Numbered from the stretch's first letter, positions 8,929 to 17,317 are shown. The stretch is DNA of 39,610 nt from Nostoc sp. LPT (GCF_017115165.1 NZ_JABXKF010000069.1:1-39610), one strand, 5' to 3'. Notes: generated by a model not told the origin, from the letters alone. Numbers and translations are program-made.

Positions 8929-9657
8929 ATGACTAGCTTAAATGAAGAAATATCTATAAAACTAAATATATATAAGAGAAACTATGCAGAATACACAAAG
9001 TGTTTGATTAGAGGAAGGGAAATTGTTATTGATGGAAGACCAGAAGAAAAAGTTAGACAACTTTTTATCTACTTTTTAGTAAATAAAAGTGGTTTATTTG
9101 CGAATGAAATTGATATCAAAGTTGAATCTAATAATCATGATATAGAATTATATAGAACTGTCAAAAATAAAAATTTTAACCCCTATCAACCTCCTTTGAT
9201 GATTGTGGAAGTGAAGCGAGAAGAAGAAGATTTACAGAATCATGAGAAGCAGATTGAAAGATACCTAAAAAAATCTTGTTCAGAAATAGGTGTTTTATAT
9301 AATTATCATGAAATTATCGCATATACAAAGAAAGACAAAGTATTTACAAGTAATTATCTAAATAATATTGAGGATATACCACCTTTAATCTTACAAAGTT
9401 CTAATATATTAGAGAAGGACATCCTAGAATTTGAAAAAGCTGTTAATGGAAGTTTTAAGAGCTTTATTCATTTTATTAATAAATATGGTAAGTATAAACT
9501 GAATACAATAATTTTTAGACTTAAAGGTGAACAATTACCTATATCAGGCACTTTCTTTGAATTTCAAGATAATAAGGTAAACTATCTTAAAAATGGTAAA
9601 AATTGGCAAAGCTTTAATTACCAAGATTTTGAAAGGTTAATTTCTATTACTTATTGA
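8929..9657 (+). CDS. PD-(D/E)XK nuclease-like protein, type I restriction HsdR N-terminal domain type
   Basis: This 242-residue soluble protein resembles the N-terminal endonuclease domain of type I restriction subunit R. RPEEKVRQLFIYFLV (residues 37-51) is the conserved opening helix. HDIELY places an acidic residue at Asp71, and MIVEVKRE gives the ExK pair Glu94 and Lys96. KQIERYLKKS is the following helix. All three catalytic positions are present, so it may be active. No helicase domain follows, so it is not a whole HsdR. It begins 92 nt after the broken GTPase-like gene on the same strand and shares its AT-rich composition. A defence role is inferred from this pairing, not shown. Confidence 0.7.
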   Translation: MTSLNEEISIKLNIYKRNYAEYTKCLIRGREIVIDGRPEEKVRQLFIYFLVNKSGLFANEIDIKVESNNHDIELYRTVKNKNFNPYQPPLMIVEVKREEEDLQNHEKQIERYLKKSCSEIGVLYNYHEIIAYTKKDKVFTSNYLNNIEDIPPLILQSSNILEKDILEFEKAVNGSFKSFIHFINKYGKYKLNTIIFRLKGEQLPISGTFFEFQDNKVNYLKNGKNWQSFNYQDFERLISITY

Positions 9658-9709
9658 CAAATATAACGCGTCTTCAAATAACAAATGAACGTCATAAAAA
9701 TAGCAGAAA

Positions 9710-10168
9710 TTATCCTTCCCACTCTTGACGAGTATCGCACAGAAAATTGTCTGCAATCGCATCATCAAATAAATAAGGGCAATGCTCTGGAAAAGTTCGT
9801 AATGGTAAGTTAGTTTCTCGTAGCGCCAAATCCACTCCCGCTTCAAAGCCATCTAACAAGGCTTCTTCGATTCGAGACTTTAAACTGGGGTTCTGTCGCA
9901 GATGCCTATGGATGGCACGGCGCTGTTCTCGAATTGTTAAAAACCAACTGCGAGAGCGTTGTTCGGGTTGATACTCCCACTTCAAGAGATGACCGAGTAA
10001 TACACTCAGACGACTCACGAGTTCCCGATACTCCTGTCTCCCCAAAGCTTGAATTTCTTCTTGCAGGTGTTGCCAGTCTAGTTCCATAACTAGCTTCTGC
10101 TCTAATGCTTTAGCCTGCTGCTGTGTCCAGCCATAGAAGTCTTGTTCATACAAAAAAGGTTTGTCCAT
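9710..10168 (-). CDS. DUF29 family protein
   Basis: This 152-residue DUF29 protein starts at the ATG at 10168 (MDKPFLYEQDFYGWTQQQ), which puts the conserved LYEQDFYGWTQ segment at the N-terminus as in other members. A TTG at 10240 would add 24 unconserved residues but overlaps the regulator stop. It contains LDWQHLQEEIQALGRQEYREL, split here as LDWQHLQEEI and ALGRQEYREL, then a basic helix and the closing FPEHCPYLFDDAI. Function is unknown. It follows the XRE regulator by about 70 nt on the same strand, so the two may be cotranscribed. It is only distantly similar to the DUF29 gene at 1393-1836. Confidence 0.82.
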   Translation of the reverse strand: MDKPFLYEQDFYGWTQQQAKALEQKLVMELDWQHLQEEIQALGRQEYRELVSRLSVLLGHLLKWEYQPEQRSRSWFLTIREQRRAIHRHLRQNPSLKSRIEEALLDGFEAGVDLALRETNLPLRTFPEHCPYLFDDAIADNFLCDTRQEWEG

Positions 10169-10236
10169 AGAGTTAAATCTTGCCAGCAACGACCACGAGC
10201 TAGTTTGATAATTTAAATTCAATCCTAAACAAATAT

Positions 10237-10617
10237 TCAACTTGCTTTAGCTTCATCCCCGGATGCTTCAGCCACAGCAGCCAATCTATCTGCCGCAGCT
10301 TGCACAATTTGAGCCACTTGACTCAGAGGCATATACTTGATTTGTCTAAGAATCAGGCTCAAATCTGAGTTTTCTGGTAGTGGCTTGCCATTTAAGTAGC
10401 CGAGTAACTGCTCTAAGGTGTAACCGGCTCTTGCTGCAATTTTTGCCAAGTTTTCAGTATCTGGAACGCTGTCACCTCTTTCCCACGACTGAACAGCGGT
10501 AGTAGAAACTCCCAAAAGCTTACCAAAGGCTCTCTGACTCATGGAGCCACGAGTTGTTTTGACGATTTCTACCAGTTTCTCTCTACCTTCTGTATTCACG
10601 GCTTGGTAGTTACTCAA
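10237..10617 (-). CDS. XRE-family helix-turn-helix transcriptional regulator
   Basis: This 126-residue protein has an N-terminal Cro/CI-type helix-turn-helix at about residues 10-65. MSQRAFGKLLGVSTTAVQSWE contains helices 2 and 3 (QRAFGKLLGV and TTAVQSWERG), followed by VPDTENLAKIAARAGY. The C-terminal part (LSQVAQIVQAAADRLAAV) is a helix that could dimerise. It lies upstream of the DUF29 gene at 9710-10168 and may control this pair. Two 11-bp direct repeats just upstream of its own start are candidate operators for autoregulation. Confidence 0.88.
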   Translation of the reverse strand: MSNYQAVNTEGREKLVEIVKTTRGSMSQRAFGKLLGVSTTAVQSWERGDSVPDTENLAKIAARAGYTLEQLLGYLNGKPLPENSDLSLILRQIKYMPLSQVAQIVQAAADRLAAVAEASGDEAKAS

Positions 10618-10623
10618 CTGTAT

Positions 10624-10646
10624 TTACAAGTTTACTTATACGTTTA
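10624..10646 (-). promoter_or_regulatory. Tandem 11-bp direct repeats upstream of the XRE gene
   Basis: On the coding strand, TAAACGTATAA and TAAACTTGTAA (plus-strand 10636-10646 and 10624-10634) repeat with a 12-bp period and end 6 nt before the ATG. The location suggests an operator covering the ribosome-binding region. This is an inference from repetition and position only. Confidence 0.4.
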
Positions 10647-10689
10647 TTAGTTTGTATGAATTTATCTAACGTTCTAATTTGTGAATATA

Positions 10690-10710
10690 GACTAACTACC
10701 CCTGTTAGTC
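10690..10710. promoter_or_regulatory. 7-bp inverted repeat GACTAAC/GTTAGTC
   Basis: Arms GACTAAC (10690-10696) and GTTAGTC (10704-10710) surround a 7-nt spacer in the divergent region between the XRE gene and the plus-strand gene at 10844. It is a candidate protein-binding site. It could equally be a chance small palindrome. Confidence 0.35.
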
Positions 10711-10843
10711 ATATATTTAATATGTAACTGTAAGAAAGCAGGAACTGCTAACCCACTAATTTTTAGCTTAAAAGACTTCGTTTGCTAAGGCAAGGAAGCT
10801 AGTAAGGGCATTACTGCCAATCAATATACGAAGACGGTGCATC

Positions 10844-11290
10844 ATGTTTCACAAGCCACGCAAACTTAATCAATATCGCCACAAAGGTAAAAACCTTATA
10901 GCCACTAATAAAATTAAACCAGAACAGTGGCACATTTCGGAGGCTGAAGCGAAAGAAGCCCTGAAAGCTAAAGGCTATGACGTGAAGCAGATCAAGAAAA
11001 TCCATCGCCTGAAACATCAGGTATGTATTTCTTACTGGGATGCAAAAGGTAACGTATGCAGCAGCTTTTTTAGCTACCGGATTTTTGCGCGTTGGCAAGA
11101 AGAAGCAGAAAAGTTAATTTATACCTGCCAAACCCTGAAGGAATGGGCAAAGCTAAATTACGTTATGAAGTACGAATTTGCCTATTACCATTATCCCAGT
11201 GAAATGGAAGATGCACTTCACGAAATATTAGAAAACCACTTATGTGTGTTAAAAGCAACTGCACAAAAAGTGGTTTTACAGGATATTTAA
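10844..11290 (+). CDS. Hypothetical protein
   Basis: I do not recognise this 148-residue protein. It starts MFHKPRKLNQYRHKG and is basic at the N-terminus. A predicted alternation of helix and strand follows (EAEAKEALKAKGYDVKQI, then HQVCISYWDAKGNVCSSFF), and the C-terminal half is helix-rich and Tyr/Glu-rich. No signal peptide, membrane span or known catalytic motif is visible. It is oriented against prfA, which ends 10 nt away on the other strand. Base and codon use look closer to the host than to the AT-rich nuclease gene. The minus-strand frame through it is a shadow. Confidence 0.6.
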   Translation: MFHKPRKLNQYRHKGKNLIATNKIKPEQWHISEAEAKEALKAKGYDVKQIKKIHRLKHQVCISYWDAKGNVCSSFFSYRIFARWQEEAEKLIYTCQTLKEWAKLNYVMKYEFAYYHYPSEMEDALHEILENHLCVLKATAQKVVLQDI

Positions 11291-11299
11291 CTACAAAAA

Positions 11300-12397
11300 T
11301 TAGTTAGCGGCAGAAGTCGCTAACTCCGCGAGACGTTCTTGCTGGTCTAGAGATATGCAAGATTGGATAAGCGTCTCTAAATCACCCTCCAGAACAGGGT
11401 TAAGGGAATAATTTTGACCTAACCGATGATCGGTAGCGCGGTTATCTTTATAATTATAGGTGCGAATTTTTTCCGATCGCGATCCAGTACCAACTTGCGA
11501 TCGCCGCATGGAAGTTACAGCCTCTTGTTGTTCGCTTAACTTGATTTCATACAACTTCGCCCGCAGAATTTGCATTGCCCGTTCCTTATTTTGCAACTGG
11601 CTGCGTTCTTCTGTACAGAAAATGCGTATTCCCGTTGGTTTGTGCATCAAGTCAACGGCTGTTTCCACCTTGTTAACGTTTTGTCCACCAGCACCGCCAG
11701 AACGAGCTGTGGTCATTTCAATATCTTTCGGGTCAATATGAATTTCCACATCATCCACCTCTGGCATAATCGCCACGGTAGCTGTGGAAGTATGAACCCG
11801 TCCCCCAGATTCAGTTGCCGGTACGCGCTGCACGCGATGCACTCCAGCTTCAAACTTTAACTGGCTGTAAACGTCATTACCTTTAATTTCGAGAATGACC
11901 TCTTTCCAGCCACCCATTTCTCCACGAGATTCGCTCACTAGAGAAACTTTCCAACCTTGAGTCTGGGCATAGCGGGTGTACATCTGCATCAAATCACCAG
12001 CCCAAATACTTGCTTCATCGCCACCAGTACCTGCGCGAATTTCCAACATGATATTCTTTTCATCATTGGGGTCGCGTGGTAGCAGTAAGACTTTCAAGCG
12101 AGACTCTAAGTTTTCTATTTTTTCCTCAAGTTCCTTTACTTCCAGTGCCGCCATTTCTTGCAACTCTGGGTCACTGGCAGATTCTTTGTAAACCTGACGC
12201 GCTCCGGTCAAGTCTTCTTGGGCTGCTTTCCAAATTTCATAAGTATCCACTACCTCTTCCAAAGAAGAACGAGACTTAGCAATTTCTTGATACTCATCAG
12301 GATTGCTAGCGGTATCGGGGTCGCCAAGACGACGTGTTAATTCATTAAAGGTTTGTTCAACGGATTTTAGTTTGTCCAGTAAGTATGATTCAGCCAT
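11300..12397 (-). CDS. prfA: Peptide chain release factor 1
   Basis: RF1 recognises UAA and UAG in the ribosomal A site and triggers peptide release. The 365-residue protein carries the catalytic GGQ in [16 protein letters not shown] and the codon-recognition PAT tripeptide in [18 protein letters not shown] identifies RF1 rather than RF2, which has SPF. The N-terminal helical domain 1 (residues 1-100) and the C-terminal DHRLGQNY segment are complete. It is the last gene of the cluster, 104 nt after rpmE. Confidence 0.97.
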   Translation of the reverse strand: MAESYLLDKLKSVEQTFNELTRRLGDPDTASNPDEYQEIAKSRSSLEEVVDTYEIWKAAQEDLTGARQVYKESASDPELQEMAALEVKELEEKIENLESRLKVLLLPRDPNDEKNIMLEIRAGTGGDEASIWAGDLMQMYTRYAQTQGWKVSLVSESRGEMGGWKEVILEIKGNDVYSQLKFEAGVHRVQRVPATESGGRVHTSTATVAIMPEVDDVEIHIDPKDIEMTTARSGGAGGQNVNKVETAVDLMHKPTGIRIFCTEERSQLQNKERAMQILRAKLYEIKLSEQQEAVTSMRRSQVGTGSRSEKIRTYNYKDNRATDHRLGQNYSLNPVLEGDLETLIQSCISLDQQERLAELATSAAN

Positions 12398-12501
12398 GAC
12401 GAGTGCGATCGCTCCTTAAAAAAATAACAAATTGGCTCGAGCATATAAATGAAAATCGACCCAGCTGATGCAGGGCCGTCGTTAACAGCAGAGCCAACCC
12501 G

Positions 12502-12744
12502 CTACTTTTTGTTTTGATCGTCGCCAGATGTTTGAGTGCTGCTCATGCCGTACTTGCGGAGGAAGCGCTCTACTCGACCCTCAGTGTCAATAATCTTCTG
12601 AGTACCAGTGTAAAATGGGTGATTTCCAGACCAAACATCTACGTGCAATTCTGGCTTGGTAGAGCCAATGGTCATAACAACTTGACCGTTGCAGTAAACT
12701 TTAGCATCTGGATACCACTTGGGGTGAATATCAGCTTTAGCCAT
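12502..12744 (-). CDS. rpmE: 50S ribosomal protein L31 (zinc-less form)
   Basis: This 80-residue L31 begins MAKADIHPKWYPDAKVYCNG and carries the conserved NHPFYTGTQ and GRVERFLRKYG segments. Only one cysteine (Cys18) is present. The second CxxC-type half of the zinc-ribbon version is replaced by VWSGNHPF, so this looks like a C-minus, zinc-independent type. L31 sits in the central protuberance and bridges the subunits. The C-terminus adds a short polar tail. It lies between rpsI and prfA, with 161 nt of inverted short repeats separating it from rpsI. Confidence 0.95.
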   Translation of the reverse strand: MAKADIHPKWYPDAKVYCNGQVVMTIGSTKPELHVDVWSGNHPFYTGTQKIIDTEGRVERFLRKYGMSSTQTSGDDQNKK

Positions 12745-12800
12745 TGTTCCTTTTGTGATGAATCTATATCAATTATAACTTTCAGCCTTCAATTGGGGCT

Positions 12801-12902
12801 AGGGATTGGGGACTGGGGACTAGGAATTAGGGACTGGGAAAGAGATAAAAAACGGACTTTTCTTAATACCCAATACCCAATACCCAGTACCCAGTCCCTA
12901 AT
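12801..12902. repeat. Inverted short-repeat arms between rpsI and rpmE
   Basis: GGGGACTGG-type repeats on the left face ACCCAATACCC/CCCAGTCCC repeats on the right. ATTAGGGACTGGG (12826-12838) is exactly complementary to CCCAGTCCCTAAT (12890-12902). The foldback begins 4 nt beyond the rpsI stop (12906), so it may end or stabilise the transcript. Confidence 0.7.
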
Positions 12903-12905
12903 CGC

Positions 12906-13322
12906 TTAACGCTTAGAGTACTGAGGCGCTTTCCGAGCTTTATGTAAACCATATTTCTTCCGCTCTTTTGCTCTGGGATCGCGAGTCAAATAACCTTCGG
13001 TTTTCAAAGGTGGGCGGTTGTCTGGGTCTAGTTGGCACAAAGCACGAGCAACGCCCAAGCGAACAGAATCAGCCTGTCCGGTCAAGCCGCCGCCTTCTGC
13101 TTTTACCAAAATGTCATATTCGTTTTCTAATCCCAGAGTTTCTAGGGGTGCTTTGATGACTCCCAAGTAGTTGGGGTTGAATTGGAAATACAAGGTTCCA
13201 TCTTTACCGTTCACAATCAGTTGACCGGTGCCTGGAACCAAGCGCACCCTTGCTACTGCGTTCTTACGACGACCAGTACCCCAGTATACGGCGCGACCGC
13301 TATTAGCATCTGCTACTACCAT
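12906..13322 (-). CDS. rpsI: 30S ribosomal protein S9
   Basis: This 138-residue S9 has the conserved [17 protein letters not shown] opening, the [19 protein letters not shown] core and the basic C-terminal [11 protein letters not shown] tail, which reaches the P-site tRNA. Its ATG overlaps the rplM stop in TAATG, which allows translational coupling. A GGAG about 10 nt upstream lies inside the rplM coding region. rplM-rpsI is the usual bacterial pair. Confidence 0.97.
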   Translation of the reverse strand: MVVADANSGRAVYWGTGRRKNAVARVRLVPGTGQLIVNGKDGTLYFQFNPNYLGVIKAPLETLGLENEYDILVKAEGGGLTGQADSVRLGVARALCQLDPDNRPPLKTEGYLTRDPRAKERKKYGLHKARKAPQYSKR

Positions 13323-13783
13323 TAATTTTCTTCTCCAGGAATTGTACTAACTTGTAGTTCTTTAGGTTTTTGAGCATCATGGGGATGCGTAGGCCCCGCG
13401 TAAACTTTCAGCTTGGTGAACAACCGCTTCCCGAGGCTATTTTTAGGTAGCATACCTTTAACAGCTTGTTCTAAAATCCGCTCTGGTATGCGCTCTTGCA
13501 GTTTAGCGAAAGTTTCCGTTTTCATCCCACCGGGGCGACCAGAATGACGGCGGTAAAGCTTTTGAGTGCGCTTTTTGCCTGTGACTGCTACTTTCTCGGC
13601 ATTGATGACGATTACGAAGTCACCTGTATCTAGATGGGGTGTATATTCGGGTTTCTTTTTGCCTCTCAATACCTGAGCGATTTCGCTAGCGAGGCGACCG
13701 AGACGTTTATCAGTGGCATCTACTATGTACCACTCACGCTCAAGGGATGCTTGAGAAGGAAGGTATGTTTTAACTGTTGTCAT
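13322..13783 (-). CDS. rplM: 50S ribosomal protein L13
   Basis: This 153-residue L13 shows [38 protein letters not shown] (two halves of one conserved region) and the [18 protein letters not shown]-terminus. L13 is an early assembly protein of the 50S subunit. Its Shine-Dalgarno core AAGGA (plus-strand 13791-13795) is 7 nt from the ATG and is part of a TTTGTCC repeat tract. It follows truA by 114 nt and overlaps rpsI by one base. Confidence 0.97.
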   Translation of the reverse strand: MTTVKTYLPSQASLEREWYIVDATDKRLGRLASEIAQVLRGKKKPEYTPHLDTGDFVIVINAEKVAVTGKKRTQKLYRRHSGRPGGMKTETFAKLQERIPERILEQAVKGMLPKNSLGKRLFTKLKVYAGPTHPHDAQKPKELQVSTIPGEEN

Positions 13784-13785
13784 TT

Positions 13786-13870
13786 ATTTGTCCTTTGTCA
13801 TTTTTAATTTGTCATTAGTCATTTGTCCTTTGTCCTTTGTCAGTTGTCCTTTAGTTATTCACTAATGACC
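13786..13870. repeat. Short tandem repeats (TTTGTCC / TAATGAC type), truA-rplM spacer
   Basis: Degenerate heptamers TTTGTCC and TTTGTCA run into ACTAATGACC-type units. This matches the short tandemly repeated sequences known from heterocystous cyanobacteria. The edge next to rplM contains its probable ribosome-binding site. Confidence 0.85.
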
Positions 13871-13873
13871 ATT

Positions 13874-13901
13874 GTAAAGACGCGATTAATCGCGTCTCTA
13901 C
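13874..13901. repeat. Palindromic element at the truA stop
   Basis: AGACGCGATTAATCGCGTCT (13878-13897) is a perfect 20-bp palindrome, extended by imperfect GTA/TAC flanks. The truA stop (TAG, 13898-13900) lies in its edge. It appears inserted into a short-tandem-repeat tract. A decayed relative may be at 17364-17382 (GTGATTAATCCCGTC). Confidence 0.75.
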
Positions 13902-14746
13902 TGACCAATGACTAATGACTCTTGACTAGTGACGAACTTTGGCAAGGTGTCGTACCAAATCTCTTTTGGAAAGGGAAAATCGGGATAGCCGACTCGCAAC
14001 AAGCATAAGCCTTGAGGCGGTGCGGCATATTTCACTTCTTCCCGGCGTTGTTCTTTCCAGAGTTGCGTGAAGCTAGAAAGTGTTCGTTGTCCAGAACCTA
14101 CTTGTACTAGCATCCCTACCAACAGCCGTACCATGCCATACAAAAATCCATCTGCCTGTATTTCAATATGGATAAATGGCCCACTGCGACGACACTCTGC
14201 TGCTTGCACCTCTACCCAGGAATGCGATCGCTTTGAGCCTGCACGGTGAAAGGCAGCTAAGTGATGCTTTCCCAAGAGAGGTTTCAAGGCAGCTTGGATT
14301 AAAGATTCATCCAGGGGTGCATAATAATAATGCCAACTGAAAGGTCTTACAAACAAGTTAAGTCGATCTTCAGTATATATTGTGTAGCGATACCGTCGAT
14401 AGACTGCACTAAAGCGAGCGTGCCAACGGTTATCGACACTAGCTGAAGCCCTGATTAATATATCTGGCGGCAGATAGCTGTTGAGGATTGTTGCCCACTT
14501 GTGAGGCGGAATTAAACCTGTAGCTTCAAAATGGGCTACTTGAGCAGCAGCATGAACTCCCGAATCGGTTCGCCCAGCACCGTGTAATGTTACATGATGC
14601 CCAAGAATAGTAGCGATCGCAATTTCGATTTCTTCTTGGACTGTCCGGTGGTTTTTTTGCCGTTGCCAGCCATGAAAATGAGTGCCCAGGTATTGGATTA
14701 CCAAGGCTACTCGATGAGTTTGTGTAGGCTGGTGGCTTTCTAACAT
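13898..14746 (-). CDS. truA: tRNA pseudouridine(38-40) synthase TruA
   Basis: TruA isomerises uridines 38-40 in the tRNA anticodon arm. The 282-residue protein shows IQYLGTHFHGWQRQ and the catalytic Asp in GAGRTDSGVHAAAQVAHF, then the active-site-shaping YRYTIYT and DGFLYGMVRLLVG. I chose the ATG at 14746 (MLESHQPTQT). An upstream in-frame ATG at 14767 would take its codons from a repeat tract. The last residues (SQESLVIGQ) are also read from short tandem repeats, and the stop lies in a palindrome, so the C-terminus has been remodelled by repeats. A repeat-borne AAGGA lies 10 nt upstream. Confidence 0.95.
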   Translation of the reverse strand: MLESHQPTQTHRVALVIQYLGTHFHGWQRQKNHRTVQEEIEIAIATILGHHVTLHGAGRTDSGVHAAAQVAHFEATGLIPPHKWATILNSYLPPDILIRASASVDNRWHARFSAVYRRYRYTIYTEDRLNLFVRPFSWHYYYAPLDESLIQAALKPLLGKHHLAAFHRAGSKRSHSWVEVQAAECRRSGPFIHIEIQADGFLYGMVRLLVGMLVQVGSGQRTLSSFTQLWKEQRREEVKYAAPPQGLCLLRVGYPDFPFPKEIWYDTLPKFVTSQESLVIGQ

Positions 14747-14751
14747 ACAGA

Positions 14752-14846
14752 TTTTGTCCTTTGTCATTTGTCCTTTGTCATTTGTCCTTTGTTATTCACT
14801 AATGACCAATGACTAATGACTAATGACCAATAACCAATGACCAATG
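14752..14846. repeat. Short tandem repeats, rplQ-truA spacer
   Basis: TTTGTCC/TTTGTCA heptamers on the left are followed by TAATGACCAATGAC units on the right. The two halves are partly complementary and can fold back. It fills almost the whole spacer. Confidence 0.85.
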
Positions 14847-14848
14847 AC

Positions 14849-15199
14849 TTAAACCAATTCAATTATTGCCATTTTTGCATTATCACCCCGACGCGGTACG
14901 GTACGCAGGATGCGGGTATAACCGCCCTGGCGATCGCCATATCGAGTTGGAGCTTGCTCAAATAGAGCGTGAACCAGTTGTTTGTCGAAGATATAGCCAA
15001 GAGCTTCCCGACGTGCTGCCAAGGAGCCATTTTTAGCTAGGGTAATCATTTTTTCCACTTCACTTCGTAGAACTTTCGCTCTAATGAAAGTGGTGGTGAT
15101 CTTACCATGACGGATCAGCTCGGTGGCGAGCGATCGCAGTAAAGCACGGCGTTGATCGGCTGGTTTACTGAGTTTTTTGACGCGACAACGGTGACGCAT
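14849..15199 (-). CDS. rplQ: 50S ribosomal protein L17
   Basis: This 116-residue L17 opens [20 protein letters not shown] with [18 protein letters not shown] and ends [22 protein letters not shown]. It lies near the polypeptide exit tunnel of the large subunit. It follows rpoA by 32 nt, the conserved order at the end of the alpha operon. Confidence 0.97.
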   Translation of the reverse strand: MRHRCRVKKLSKPADQRRALLRSLATELIRHGKITTTFIRAKVLRSEVEKMITLAKNGSLAARREALGYIFDKQLVHALFEQAPTRYGDRQGGYTRILRTVPRRGDNAKMAIIELV

Positions 15200-15231
15200 A
15201 ATTATGCACTATGAATTATGAACGGTTTTTC

Positions 15232-16179
15232 TTAAGGGTGTTTAGAGCCTCTTTCCATTGGCAGGGTGATGCCCAAGCGTCGCTGCAAAGCTTCCACGAC
15301 TTCTTCTGCTGACTTCTGCCCAAAGTTCTTAATTTCTAAGAGGTCTTCTTGGGTATAATCCAACAAATCTGCCACAGAGTTAACTTGTGCCCGTTTGAGA
15401 CAGTTATATGCCCGCACAGAAAGTTGCAACTCTTCGATGGGTATCTGGGCAGTTGGGTCGTCTGGAATATCCGAACCTGTGTCTGTTGGTTCTAGAGAGA
15501 TATCCTTCAACGGGTTGAATAAATCTACCAATATCGCAGCGGCCGAAGATAGTGCTTCCTGGGGGGAAATACTGCCATTTGTCCAAACTTCCAACAGTAG
15601 TCGATCTTTTGGAATCAAGCCTTCCCCACGAGATTCTTCAACACTGTAGTTGACTTTTCGCACCGGCATAAATATCGAGTCGATTTGGAGAAAATCTAAC
15701 GATGTGGCTTCCTCACGTCCTCGCTCTACGGTGCGATAGCCTTTGCCTTTCTCGATCCGAAATTCCATTTCCAGCTTTCCACCCTCGGCGATGGTGGCTA
15801 CATACTGGGTAGGATCGATGACTTCTACTTCACTGGGTAAATCAAAATGTGCCGCAGTGATTGTTGCTGGGCCGCTAACGAGTAATCTACCAATCTGAGG
15901 CTGCGAAGAATAGTTTTTTAGGATAACTTCCTTCATTCTCATGAGGATTTCCAGTACATCTTCCCGCACGCCTGGAACTGTGGCGAACTCGTGTGAAACG
16001 CCCGCAATCCGCACCGCTGTAACTGCTGTACCTTCTAGGTTAGACAGTAAAACCCGCCGCAGTGCGTTGCCAACAGTTGTTCCTTGACCACGCTCTAGAG
16101 GTTCCAGAACAAATTTACTGTAATGGTTCCGACTTTCTTCGGTATTCGACTCTACACATTCAATTTGAAACTGCGCCAC
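15232..16179 (-). CDS. rpoA: DNA-directed RNA polymerase subunit alpha
   Basis: Alpha dimerises to start RNA polymerase assembly, and its C-terminal domain contacts promoters and activators. The 315-residue protein has the N-terminal domain motifs FVLEPLERGQGTTVGNALRR and LLSNLEGTAVTAVRI. A linker rich in Pro/Asp/Thr (DTGSDIPDDPT) leads to the C-terminal domain with LSVRAYNCLKRAQVNSVADL and LEIKNFGQKSAEEV. The start is GTG at 16179, with GGGAGG upstream. A 310-nt spacer with a candidate promoter separates it from rpsK. Confidence 0.97.
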   Translation of the reverse strand: MAQFQIECVESNTEESRNHYSKFVLEPLERGQGTTVGNALRRVLLSNLEGTAVTAVRIAGVSHEFATVPGVREDVLEILMRMKEVILKNYSSQPQIGRLLVSGPATITAAHFDLPSEVEVIDPTQYVATIAEGGKLEMEFRIEKGKGYRTVERGREEATSLDFLQIDSIFMPVRKVNYSVEESRGEGLIPKDRLLLEVWTNGSISPQEALSSAAAILVDLFNPLKDISLEPTDTGSDIPDDPTAQIPIEELQLSVRAYNCLKRAQVNSVADLLDYTQEDLLEIKNFGQKSAEEVVEALQRRLGITLPMERGSKHP

Positions 16180-16489
16180 GGATGAGCCTCCCTTTTTCTA
16201 AGGTGCTGCTAGCAGACAAATCAATTGCCTCCCGAATTGAATTTATGTCCTGTAGATTATAGGTATATCAAACTTTTACTATATAATTACGGTATAGTTT
16301 GACACTCCCATTTAGCTTGCAGGCGCTAATAATATTTTGGGTAGCCCGAAGCTTAACAGCTTTTCCAGCGGGAAAATCTGACGTGCTTCTGGTCGCCCAA
16401 GCTTTGAATCAATGACAGTTTGCACGTTAGACGCTCAAGCGGTCATTGCTGGCTGTAACTTTCCGTCCTCACTGCCCAAGTCTTGGTAT
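16180..16489 (-). promoter_or_regulatory. rpsK-rpoA spacer with candidate rpoA promoter
   Basis: This 310-nt spacer is unusually long for the cluster and has no gene. On the minus strand TATAAT lies at 16261-16256, about 75 nt upstream of the rpoA GTG. No good -35 is visible at 17 nt, so it may be weak or activator-dependent. An AAGCT-TAAC-AGCTT hairpin lies farther up, at about 16350-16364. The plus-strand frame through it is not credible. Confidence 0.45.
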
Positions 16490-16885
16490 TTAAACTCGAC
16501 GGCGCTTGGGTGGACGACAACCATTGTGAGGAATCGGGGTAATATCCCGAATCAGTGTAATTTCCAGTCCTGCTCCTTGGAGTGCCCGAATAGCAGTTTC
16601 TCTACCTGCTCCTGGACCACTGACCATTACCTCGATTTGGCGCATTCCTTGATCTATAGCTCGGCGAGCTGCACTTTCAGCTGCGGTTTGCGCTGCAAAG
16701 GGAGTCCCCTTTTTTGCTCCCTTAAAACCGCTAGAACCAGCGCTAGCCCAGGAGATGACATCTCCATTTTGATCGGTAATGGTGACAATGCTATTGTTGA
16801 AAGTAGACTGGATGTAGGCCATTCCACTGGGTACATTCCGTTTCTGCTTCTTGCTCCCGGTTTTTTTAGTTGGTTGTCTCGCCAT
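16490..16885 (-). CDS. rpsK: 30S ribosomal protein S11
   Basis: This 131-residue S11 shows [20 protein letters not shown], the [13 protein letters not shown] loop and the C-terminal [14 protein letters not shown]11 forms part of the platform of the small subunit and contacts mRNA near the E site. It follows rpsM by 51 nt. The rpsD gene that follows in many alpha operons is absent. Confidence 0.97.
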   Translation of the reverse strand: MARQPTKKTGSKKQKRNVPSGMAYIQSTFNNSIVTITDQNGDVISWASAGSSGFKGAKKGTPFAAQTAAESAARRAIDQGMRQIEVMVSGPGAGRETAIRALQGAGLEITLIRDITPIPHNGCRPPKRRRV

Positions 16886-16936
16886 ACTTGTTTAGTTGAT
16901 TTAAGGTAAAACTTGCTCGGATTAGCAATTGCAAAA

Positions 16937-17317
16937 TTATTTCCCTGGAGCCTTCTTCTTCCCAGCCACTGTCTGCCTTCTGCCTCTACGGGTTCTGGCA
17001 TTGGTGCGAGTTCTTTGGCCTCTGACTGGTAAGCCCATGCGATGACGACGACCTCTGTAGGTACCAATGTCAACTAAGCGCTTGATGTTCAAAGACTCCA
17101 AGCGCCGCAAGTCGCCTTCAACTTGATAGTTGGTTTCTATTTCCCCTCGTAGGGCTGTCACATCGGCATCACTTAAGTCCTTAACGCGAGTGTCTGGGTT
17201 CACACCAGTAGCCGCTATAATTTCTTGAGAACGTGATAAACCAATTCCGTAGATGTAAGTCAGACCGATCTCGACGCGCTTATCGCGTGGAAGGTCTACT
17301 CCGGCAATACGTGCCAC
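16937..17317 (-). CDS. rpsM: 30S ribosomal protein S13
   Basis: This 126-residue S13 has [17 protein letters not shown] with [13 protein letters not shown], the [14 protein letters not shown] signature and a basic tail ending AGKKKAPGK that reaches the P-site tRNA. The start is GTG (17315-17317 on the minus strand). It lies 111 nt after rpmJ. Confidence 0.97.
   Translation of the reverse strand: MARIAGVDLPRDKRVEIGLTYIYGIGLSRSQEIIAATGVNPDTRVKDLSDADVTALRGEIETNYQVEGDLRRLESLNIKRLVDIGTYRGRRHRMGLPVRGQRTRTNARTRRGRRQTVAGKKKAPGK

Noticed and set aside
11570..11860. Plus-strand frames inside prfA
   Set aside because: They are antisense of the conserved GGQ and PAT regions of release factor 1.
16412..16909. 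Plus-strand 165-codon frame over rpsK and its spacer
   Set aside because: It is antisense to rpsK, with Cys/Ser-rich composition typical of shadows.
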